Of a stretch of 64,000 bases of DNA, positions 42,634 to 49,378 are shown in pieces. The stretch lies in contig NZ_BAAARN010000002.1 in NCBI RefSeq assembly GCF_039532215.1, positions 118,526 through 182,525 on the forward strand. The letters run 5' to 3'. The position numbers and the translations under genes were made by a program. A model generated the notes under the pieces. The model searched no databases, was not told the origin of the DNA, and saw nothing but the letters and a program-made list of their open reading frames with translations. Numbering within the stretch: position 1 is the first letter of the stretch; every line of letters starts with the position of its first letter. Origin of the DNA: Pedococcus aerophilus (lineage in GTDB: Bacteria; Actinomycetota; Actinomycetes; Actinomycetales; Dermatophilaceae).

Positions 42634-43538
42634 GCGGCCACAGCCACACGGGCCCTGCAGGCCATGCCGGTGGCGCCCACCGGTGGCGGCTCCAGCTCGC
42701 GTTCGTCCTCGTCGCAGGGTTCTTCCTCGTCGAGCTCCTCACCGCTCTGACCTCGGGGTCCCTGGCCCTGCTGTCCGACGCCGGGCACATGGCTGCCGAC
42801 GTCGTCGCCCTCGGCGCCGCCCTCGTGGCGACGCGCATCGCGACCCGCAGGGACACCACCGGCAGGCGCACCTTCGGGTCCTACCGCGCTGAGGTGTTCG
42901 CCTCCGGCCTGGCCGTCCTGCTCATGCTCGGGGTGTCGGTGTACATCGCCGTCGAAGCACTGCGACGCCTCGGCGACAGCGCCGAGGTGGCCTCCACCCC
43001 GATGCTGGTCGTCGGCGGCCTCGGCCTGGTCGTCAACGTCATCGCCCTGCTGCTCCTGCGCGGCGGCGCCGGGGAGTCGCTGAACGTCAAGGGCGCCTAC
43101 CTCGAGGTCGTCGCCGACACCGTCGGGTCCGTCGGCGTCATCGCCGCGGGCGTCCTTGTCGGCGCCACCGGCAACGCGTGGTGGGACACCGCGATCGCGT
43201 TGGCGATCGCCGCCTTCGTCGCCGTCCGCGCCGTCCTGCTCGGACGGGAGGTGCTGGCCGTCCTGGGCCAGCACGCCCCGAACGGGCTCGCCCCCGACGA
43301 CGTCACCGACGCACTGGCCGCGGTCCCCGGCGTCACCGACGTCCACGACCTGCACGTGTGGACCCTCACGTCCGGCATGAACGTGGCCACGGCCCACCTC
43401 ATGACCGGCGCCGGGGCCGACGCCCACACCGTCCTGGACGACGCCCGGTCGGTGATGCGCACCCGGTTCGGCGTCGAGCACGCCACCCTGCAGGTCGAAC
43501 CCGACACCCACACCGGGTGCAAGGAGGTCACGTGGTGA
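42630..43538 (+). CDS. Cation diffusion facilitator (CzcD/ZitB-type metal exporter)
   Basis: 302 residues. His-rich N-terminus (SGHSHTGPAGHAGGAHRW), six membrane helices with the TM2 metal site LSDAGHMAADV and TM5 LEVVADTVGS, and a cytoplasmic C-terminal domain with VHDLHVWTLTSG. Likely exports Zn(II) or related divalent metals in exchange for protons. GTG start coupled to the 30-residue ORF. A terminator-like hairpin follows. Confidence 0.92.
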   Translation: MSGHSHTGPAGHAGGAHRWRLQLAFVLVAGFFLVELLTALTSGSLALLSDAGHMAADVVALGAALVATRIATRRDTTGRRTFGSYRAEVFASGLAVLLMLGVSVYIAVEALRRLGDSAEVASTPMLVVGGLGLVVNVIALLLLRGGAGESLNVKGAYLEVVADTVGSVGVIAAGVLVGATGNAWWDTAIALAIAAFVAVRAVLLGREVLAVLGQHAPNGLAPDDVTDALAAVPGVTDVHDLHVWTLTSGMNVATAHLMTGAGADAHTVLDDARSVMRTRFGVEHATLQVEPDTHTGCKEVTW

Positions 43539-43541
43539 CCA

Positions 43542-43574
43542 CCCGGGCCGCGTGACCGGCTGACGCGGCCGGGG
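43542..43574 (+). terminator. Terminator after the CDF gene
   Basis: CCCGGGCCGCGT and ACGCGGCCGGGG pair at 11 of 12 positions around a 9-nt loop, four bases after the stop codon. Confidence 0.55.
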
Positions 43575-43632
43575 AACCAGGGAACCCCGCCTGTCCGGCG
43601 TCGAGACGCGGTCAGACGGGGTTCCGATGGGG

Positions 43633-43705
43633 TGGAGCTGAGGGGATTCGAACCCCTGGCCTTCTCATTGCGAACGAGACGCGCTACCAACTGCGCCACA
43701 GCCCC
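43633..43705 (-). tRNA. tRNA-Ala (anticodon CGC)
   Basis: 73 nt, standard cloverleaf. Acceptor GGGGCTG/CAGCTCC contains the G3-U70 pair that identifies tRNA-Ala; discriminator A. Anticodon loop TTCGCAA reads CGC, decoding GCG. T-arm AGGGG-TTCGAAT-CCCCT. CCA is not encoded. Confidence 0.95.
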
Positions 43706-43719
43706 TTGATGCGGACGAA

Positions 43720-43749
43720 ACGATAACACCAGCACCGCCGTTGACGGAA
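43720..43749 (-). promoter_or_regulatory. tRNA-Ala promoter
   Basis: On the minus strand TTCCGT (43744-43749) and TATCGT (43720-43725) are 18 bp apart, 15 nt before the tRNA 5' end. The remaining 43750-43885 shows no gene. Confidence 0.4.
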
Positions 43750-43885
43750 AACGGCACCCGGTATGGCGCGGCTGCACCTGCGAGGGTCCGTCCCGACCGT
43801 GGGTGGACAAGGCGTCGGACCGGGTGCGTCGGCAGCAGACGGCCGGAGCGGACGGCTGGAGCGGACCAGGTGGGGACGGGCAGGC

Positions 43886-44968
43886 TCAGCCGCCGGCGAC
43901 GCGGCGGACCGGCTCCTGCTCGTACCGGGCGTACTCGGTGTCGGCGTCGCCCACGAGGTCGGCAGAGGTCGGCGCCGGGCGGGTCGCCCGCGACTTCATC
44001 GTGTACGTGGGGCGTGGGACGGGCACCGGGTCCCAGGTGAGCGGGATGTCGTCCTCATCGACCAGCGGTCGGGGCGCGACGACGGCTGCTGCGGCCGGGA
44101 CGGCCTCGGCCGGAGCCACCGGGGCGGGCGCGGGTGCGGGTGCAGCGAGGCCGCGCTCGACCTCCTGCACGTCGTACAGCTCGCCACGGACCCGCTCCGC
44201 GACCGGCTCACCCTCGTCCAAGGACGGCGCAGAGGCACCGACGGACGGACTCGAGGAGTGGGCGGGCGTCGTGGCCTCACGGCGCGCGCCACTCTGCGAG
44301 GCGGGACGAGCACCGGCGTTGGGCGCGTGGCGGGGGGCCGAGCGCTCCTCGCGCCCGCGGGCAGGGCCGTTGTCGGCGCGACGCGCCTCGCGGCGGGCGG
44401 ACTGCTCGGCGGCGACGGCCTGGCGGAGCCAGACGACCGCCCCGGCGGCCACGGCCAGCGGCACCAGGACGCCGAACCACGGGACGACGCCGAAGGCCGC
44501 CAGCGGCAGGGCGACGACGAAGGCGGCCAGTGCCGCGAGCAGCGTCAGGCCGCGGACCGCGCGAGCCGGGCGGACGACCGCTTCCGACTCGACGTCCCAG
44601 CTGTGGCCGTCGTCGTGCGCGCCGTCGGTGGCGGGGTCCCAGCCGCCGGAGAGCTCGGCGGGAGCCGCGCCCGGCGTGACGGCACCGGCCGGGGTCATCG
44701 TGAAGGTCGTGGTCTCGGCGCGCTTGACGAGGACCTGGGCGCGGACCGAGCGGGCCGGGCTCACGGCATACGAGGGACGCGCGGGAGTGGAGAGGTCCGT
44801 GACGGGCAGCGGGGAGCGGCGCTCGAGGACCCGCATGGTCTCGGAGAACTGGTCGACGGACTGGGCGGTGGCGAGGTGCTCGCGGCGACGGACCCAGTAC
44901 TGCACGAAGTAGGCAGCCCAGACGGCGATGATGACGAGGAAGATGAGACTGCTGGGCTGCACGGACAC
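43886..44968 (-). CDS. SepX/GlpR-like divisome membrane protein
   Basis: 360 residues. One N-terminal helix (SSLIFLVIIAVWAAYFVQYW), a linker, two central helices (LTLLAALAAFVVALPLAAF and WFGVLVPLAVAAGAVVWL), and a long Ala/Pro-rich disordered C-terminus ending RPTYTMKSRATRPAP. This layout and its place at the end of galU-glp-moaC-moaB-rimJ match SepX of Streptomyces and GlpR of Corynebacterium, which anchor and stabilise the division machinery. Assignment rests on topology and synteny. GTG 44968 places it four bases after the rimJ stop. Confidence 0.75.
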   Translation of the reverse strand: MSVQPSSLIFLVIIAVWAAYFVQYWVRRREHLATAQSVDQFSETMRVLERRSPLPVTDLSTPARPSYAVSPARSVRAQVLVKRAETTTFTMTPAGAVTPGAAPAELSGGWDPATDGAHDDGHSWDVESEAVVRPARAVRGLTLLAALAAFVVALPLAAFGVVPWFGVLVPLAVAAGAVVWLRQAVAAEQSARREARRADNGPARGREERSAPRHAPNAGARPASQSGARREATTPAHSSSPSVGASAPSLDEGEPVAERVRGELYDVQEVERGLAAPAPAPAPVAPAEAVPAAAAVVAPRPLVDEDDIPLTWDPVPVPRPTYTMKSRATRPAPTSADLVGDADTEYARYEQEPVRRVAGG

Positions 44969-44972
44969 GACG

Positions 44973-45635
44973 TTATGTCCCGTGTGCGGGACCCTCGGGG
45001 ACGTGGGGCGGTGTGTCGCCAATGTGACTGGTGTGATTGGTGTGCAATCGCTCCACGAGCGTCTGGCCGGCGAGGTCCTCGACCGTCAGCGCGAACGTCC
45101 GGTGGTCGCGCCACTGCCCGTCGATGTGCAGGTATGCAGCCCGCTGACCTTCGTCGCGGAAGGCCAGCTTGCGCACGACCGCAAGGCTGTTCGCGTTCTC
45201 CGGGCGGATGTTGACCTCGAGCCGGTGCAGCCCCATCGGGCCGAGCGCATGGTCGCCCGCCAGCGCCAGGGCGAGCGGCACGATGCCGCGGCCGGCGACC
45301 GAGCGGTCGATCCAGTAGCCCGCCGAAGCCGACAGCAGCGATCCCCAGGAGATGCCGAACAGCACCACCTGGCCGACGATCCGGCCCTCGGTGCGGATGG
45401 TGAACGGCATCATCCGGCCGGCCCGGCCCTCGCGGTTGTAGTGGCGGACGAGGCCGCCGAAGGACACCGGGCGGGGGTCGCTCTCCGGGGCCGTGGCCTC
45501 CCACGGCCCGAGCCACTCCCGGTTGAGCGAGCGGACCCGCATCCAGTCGCGACGGTCGCGGCGTCGCAACGGGTCGAGCAGCACGTCCTGGCCCGCCCCG
45601 GTCCGGCCATGCAGCTCGACGGGCCAGGCAGCCAT
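44973..45635 (-). CDS. GNAT acetyltransferase (RimJ/RimL type)
   Basis: 220 residues. GNAT fold with GRIVGQVVLFGI (beta4), GYWIDRSVAGRGIVPLAL (acetyl-CoA loop) and HRLEVNIRPENANSLAVVRKL, the RimJ/RimL N-terminal-acetyltransferase pattern. Located in the galU-glp operon, where a rimJ-like gene is typical. Substrate unknown. Confidence 0.87.
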   Translation of the reverse strand: MAAWPVELHGRTGAGQDVLLDPLRRRDRRDWMRVRSLNREWLGPWEATAPESDPRPVSFGGLVRHYNREGRAGRMMPFTIRTEGRIVGQVVLFGISWGSLLSASAGYWIDRSVAGRGIVPLALALAGDHALGPMGLHRLEVNIRPENANSLAVVRKLAFRDEGQRAAYLHIDGQWRDHRTFALTVEDLAGQTLVERLHTNHTSHIGDTPPHVPEGPAHGT

Positions 45636-45654
45636 CAGGCGGTCCGCACCGACA

Positions 45655-46167
45655 TCAGTGGTCGCCGCCGCGGATCTGCGAGAGGGCGTGCCGCAGAACG
45701 GGTTCCAGCACGGCGAGCCCGTCCTTCACCCCGCCGGTGGAGCCGGGCAGGTTGACCACGAGCGTGGACCCGGAGATCCCGGCCAGGCCGCGCGAGAGCA
45801 TGGCCGTCGGGACACCCGCGCCCACGCCGGCGGCCCGGATCGCCTCGGCGATGCCGGCGACCTCGCGGTCGAGCAGCGGCCTGGTCGCCTCGGGCGTGCC
45901 GTCGGTGGGCGACAGCCCGGTCCCCCCGGTCGTCAGCACGAGGTCAGGGCTCCCGGCCAGCGCGGCCTCGAGGGCCTCGGCGACGCTCGGGCCGTCGGGG
46001 ACGACCGTCGGCTCACCGACGTCGAACCCCCACTCGCGCAGGGCCGTCACGATGAGCGGGCCACCGCGGTCGGGGTAGACACCGTTCGCCGCACGGGTCG
46101 AGCAGGTGATGACGACGGCACTCGGGGCGTCGGGCACTCCCCCGGTGGCCTGCGTCGGGTCGCTCAT
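45655..46167 (-). CDS. moaB: MoaB/Mog-type molybdopterin adenylyltransferase
   Basis: 170 residues. MoCF-binding fold: VVITCSTRAANGVYPDRGGPL, LTTGGTGLSPTDGTPEATRPLL and GISGSTLVVNLPGSTGGVKDGL. Adenylates molybdopterin before metal insertion. Overlaps moaC by ATGA. Confidence 0.92.
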   Translation of the reverse strand: MSDPTQATGGVPDAPSAVVITCSTRAANGVYPDRGGPLIVTALREWGFDVGEPTVVPDGPSVAEALEAALAGSPDLVLTTGGTGLSPTDGTPEATRPLLDREVAGIAEAIRAAGVGAGVPTAMLSRGLAGISGSTLVVNLPGSTGGVKDGLAVLEPVLRHALSQIRGGDH

Positions 46168-46640
46168 CGCTGCTCCACCCAGTCGCCGGAGCGGCCGCCG
46201 GACTTGGCGGTGACCCTGACATCGGTGATGCGCGCGTGCTTGTCGACCGCCTTGACCATGTCGATGAGGGCGAGGGCTGCGACGGCGACCGCCGTCAGGG
46301 CCTCCATCTCGATGCCGGTCCGGTCGGCGGTACGGACGGTCGCCACGATGTCGACGCCGTCGTCGGCCACGTCGAGGTCGACCGTGATGCCGTGGACCGC
46401 GATCGGGTGGGCGAGCGGGATCAGCTCCGGGGTGCGCTTGACCGCCTGGATGCCGGCGATCCGGGCCACCGCGAGCGCATCGCCCTTGGGGACGTCGCCG
46501 TCACGCAGGGCATCGACAGCCTTGCGGGACAACAGGACCCGGCCGGCTGCACTGGCCTCGCGGGCCGTGACCTCCTTGGCCGACACGTCGACCATGTGGG
46601 CCGACCCGTCGTCGCGGACGTGGGTCAGGCGGCTGCTCAC
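46164..46640 (-). CDS. moaC: Cyclic pyranopterin monophosphate synthase
   Basis: 158 residues, second step of molybdenum cofactor synthesis. LTHVRDDGSAHMVDVSAKEVTAREA, PLAHPIAVHGI and GIEMEALTAVAVAALALIDMVKAVDK are the MoaC signatures. GTG 46640 overlaps the glp stop by GTGA. Confidence 0.95.
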   Translation of the reverse strand: MSSRLTHVRDDGSAHMVDVSAKEVTAREASAAGRVLLSRKAVDALRDGDVPKGDALAVARIAGIQAVKRTPELIPLAHPIAVHGITVDLDVADDGVDIVATVRTADRTGIEMEALTAVAVAALALIDMVKAVDKHARITDVRVTAKSGGRSGDWVEQR

Positions 46641-47857
46641 TGGCCGTCCCTGCCGAGCAGGGGGAGGCACTCGAGCGAGTCACCCTCGTCGACCTCGACG
46701 ACGTCGGGCGGGATGACCGCGAGCGCGTCGGCAGCGGCGAGGGCGCCGAGCATGTGCGACCCCTGGCCACCGGCCAACCGGGCACGGTCGTCGTCGAGGA
46801 TCACGCGCACGAACTCCATCTTCCCCGGCACGGACCTGAAGGACTCGGCTGCGACTGCCGGCACGTAGCCCGGGGGGAACGACGGCTCGGGCCGCCCCGC
46901 CATCGCCCGCAGCGCCGGTGCGACGAAGACGTGGAAGGACACGAGGGCGCTGACAGGATTGCCGGGCAGGGTGAAGACCGGCACCTCGTCGTCGCCGAGC
47001 ACCCCGAACCCCTGCGGCATGCCGGGCCGCATCGCCACCTTGTCGAACTGCACCGTCCCGACCCGGGACAGCACCTCCTTGACGGTGTCGAAGGCCCCCA
47101 TCGAGACGCCGCCGGTCGTGATGATCGCGTCGGCTCGCACGAGCTGTCCCTCGAGGGTGTCCATCAGGGTGCGGGCGTCGTCAGCCACTCCCCCGACTCG
47201 GTACGGCGTGGCCCCCACCGAGGTCACGGCGGCCGTGAGCATCACCGAGTTGGAGTCGACGATCTGGCCGAACCCGGGCTTCTGCCCGACCTCGACGAGC
47301 TCGTCACCGGTGGAGATCACGACCACCCGGGGGCGGGGGACGACGCGGACCCGCGAGACCCCGGAGGCGGCGAGCAGGGCGATCTGGCCGGGGCCGAGCA
47401 GCGTGCCGCGCCGGAGCACGACGACCCCCTCCTCGACGTCCTCGCCGACCTCGCGCACGTGCTGGCCCACGACGGAGGCCGCCCTGATGGCGACCTTGAC
47501 CACGCCACCGTCGGTGTTCTCGACCACGACGACGGCGTCGGCGCCCCGCGGCATCGGGGCACCGGTCATGATCCGCATCGTCTGGCCCTGGGCCAGGGAC
47601 AGGGCGTTGGTGTTGCCGGCCGCGATGTCGTTGACGACGGGCAGGACGACGGGGTGCTCGGCACTGGCGCCCACGACGTCCGCCGCGTGCACGGCATACC
47701 CGTCCATCGCTGAGTTGGTGAAGCCGGGGAGCGACCCGCGCGCGGTCACGTCCTCGGCGAGGACGCACCCCTGGGCGTCGAGCACACCCTGCTCGAACGG
47801 CCTGATGACCTTGACGGTCTCGAGGATCCGGGTGAGGTGCTGCTCGACGGAGATCAC
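46637..47857 (-). CDS. glp: MoeA/gephyrin-like molybdotransferase (Glp)
   Basis: 406 residues with the MoeA domains: SLPGFTNSAMDGYAV, MTGAPMPRGADAVV, VVVISTGDELVE, TTGGVSMGAFDTVKEVL and FTLPGNPVSALVSF. In actinobacteria this operon copy (Glp) binds FtsZ and, with its membrane receptor, links division to the wall; it may also insert Mo. Position between galU and moaC supports Glp. GTGA overlap with galU. Confidence 0.88.
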   Translation of the reverse strand: MISVEQHLTRILETVKVIRPFEQGVLDAQGCVLAEDVTARGSLPGFTNSAMDGYAVHAADVVGASAEHPVVLPVVNDIAAGNTNALSLAQGQTMRIMTGAPMPRGADAVVVVENTDGGVVKVAIRAASVVGQHVREVGEDVEEGVVVLRRGTLLGPGQIALLAASGVSRVRVVPRPRVVVISTGDELVEVGQKPGFGQIVDSNSVMLTAAVTSVGATPYRVGGVADDARTLMDTLEGQLVRADAIITTGGVSMGAFDTVKEVLSRVGTVQFDKVAMRPGMPQGFGVLGDDEVPVFTLPGNPVSALVSFHVFVAPALRAMAGRPEPSFPPGYVPAVAAESFRSVPGKMEFVRVILDDDRARLAGGQGSHMLGALAAADALAVIPPDVVEVDEGDSLECLPLLGRDGQ

Positions 47858-48774
47858 TTCGAGGAGGCCTTCGCGTCGCGGCGGTCAGCCGCGAACTCGT
47901 CGAGCCAGCCACCGAAGTCGGCACCGAGCTCGGCGTGGTCGAGGCCGAGGCGGACGACCGCCTTGAGGTAGTCGAGCCGGTCCCCGGTGTCGTAGCGGCG
48001 GCCGCGGAAGACGACGCCGTGCACGCCCCCACCGGGCTCGGAGGACGCGGCCAGCGTCTGGAGGGCATCGGTCAGCTGGATCTCGCCACCCCGACCGGGA
48101 GGCGTCTGCTCGAGCACACCGAAGACGGACGGGTCGAGGATGTAGCGACCGATGACCGCGAGGTTGCTCGGGGCCTCGGAGGGGTCGGGCTTCTCGACGA
48201 GCCCGGTGATGCGCACGACGTCCCCGTCGACCTCGTCGACCGCGGCGCAGCCGTACAGGTGGACCGACTCCGGCGGCACCTCCAGGAGGGCGACGACGCT
48301 GCCGCCCTTCTCCTCACGGACGCGGAGCATCTCCTCGAGGAGGTGGTCACGCGCGTCGATGAGGTCGTCGCCGAGCAGGACGGCGAACGGGTTGTCGCCG
48401 ACGTGCTCCTTGGCGACGTGGACGGCGTGGCCCAGACCCTTGGGCTGGCCCTGGCGCACGAAGTGCACCTTCATGGCAGCCGACTCACGGACCCGCTCGA
48501 GGCGGAAGGTGTCGCCCTTGGCCTCGAGGGCCTGCTCGAGCTCCCACTGGTGGTCGAAGTGGTCCTCCAGCGCCGCCTTGTTGCGCCCGGTGATGATCAG
48601 GACGTCGTCGAGCCCGGCTCGGACCGACTCCTCCACGACGTACTGGATCGCGGGCTTGTCCACGACCGGGAGCATCTCCTTGGGCGTGGCCTTGGTGGCC
48701 GGGAGGAAGCGGGTCCCGAGTCCAGCTGCGGGAATCACGGCCTTGGTGACAGGTCGGGCGGGCTGGCTGCTCAT
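47854..48774 (-). CDS. galU: UTP-glucose-1-phosphate uridylyltransferase
   Basis: 306 residues, makes UDP-glucose. AVIPAAGLGTRFLPATKATPKEMLPVVDKP, EDHFD, VRQGQPKGLGHAV, FAVLLGDDLID and GRGGEIQLTDAL are diagnostic. ATG 48774 follows TAGGGT by 7 nt: probably leaderless. First gene of the six-gene operon. Confidence 0.96.
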   Translation of the reverse strand: MSSQPARPVTKAVIPAAGLGTRFLPATKATPKEMLPVVDKPAIQYVVEESVRAGLDDVLIITGRNKAALEDHFDHQWELEQALEAKGDTFRLERVRESAAMKVHFVRQGQPKGLGHAVHVAKEHVGDNPFAVLLGDDLIDARDHLLEEMLRVREEKGGSVVALLEVPPESVHLYGCAAVDEVDGDVVRITGLVEKPDPSEAPSNLAVIGRYILDPSVFGVLEQTPPGRGGEIQLTDALQTLAASSEPGGGVHGVVFRGRRYDTGDRLDYLKAVVRLGLDHAELGADFGGWLDEFAADRRDAKASSK

Positions 48775-48781
48775 GCGTCCC

Positions 48782-48787
48782 ACCCTA
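48782..48787 (-). promoter_or_regulatory. -10 box of the galU operon (leaderless)
   Basis: TAGGGT on the minus strand, 7 nt before the galU ATG. Confidence 0.5.
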
Positions 48788-48829
48788 TTCGGCCCGGGCC
48801 CTCGCGGCTCGACCACCGGTGCGGGCACG

Positions 48830-49378
48830 ATGGTTCCCGTGGACAAGGTCACCGTGCGGTCGAGCCTGCGTGCGCTGCGTCGCGACCGGGTGCCGGGGCG
48901 GGACCGTGCCGCGGACGCCGAGGCCCTCGCGCTCGGCGCCCTCCAGGCCGCCCGCGAAGCCGGCGTCGGCCGCGGTGACTGGGTCGCGGCATACGAGGCC
49001 ATGCCGACCGAACCCCCCACGCAGGGGTTGGTCGAGGCGTTCCTGGCCCGCGGGGTCCGGGTCATGGTCCCGGTGACCCTCGAGGACTGGGACCTGGACT
49101 GGCGCGAGGTGGGCAGCGAGGTGCCGCTGGGGGTCGAGGCGGTCGGGCGGGCGGTGGTCGTCTTCGTCCCGGCCCACGCCGTCGACACCCGCGGCACCCG
49201 CATCGGGCAGGGCAAGGGCTGCTACGACCGGGCCCTGCCCCGCACCGCCGCCACCCTCGTGGCCGTGGTGCACCCGTGGGAGCTCCTCGACGAGGACCTC
49301 CCGCACGAGGCCCACGACCGGGCCGTCGACGCGGTCATCGCCGCCGGCACCGGCCTGCGCCGGTTGGACGGACGCTAG
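48830..49378 (+). CDS. 5-formyltetrahydrofolate cyclo-ligase
   Basis: 182 residues. ATP-dependent conversion of 5-formyl-THF to 5,10-methenyl-THF. Basic N-terminus with RSSLRALRRDRV, and the signature GTRIGQGKGCYDRAL near the C-terminus, then DLPHEAHDRAVDAVI. Divergent from galU, a common actinobacterial arrangement. Its TAG stop and that of the convergent acylase share the same CTAG. Confidence 0.92.
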   Translation: MVPVDKVTVRSSLRALRRDRVPGRDRAADAEALALGALQAAREAGVGRGDWVAAYEAMPTEPPTQGLVEAFLARGVRVMVPVTLEDWDLDWREVGSEVPLGVEAVGRAVVVFVPAHAVDTRGTRIGQGKGCYDRALPRTAATLVAVVHPWELLDEDLPHEAHDRAVDAVIAAGTGLRRLDGR

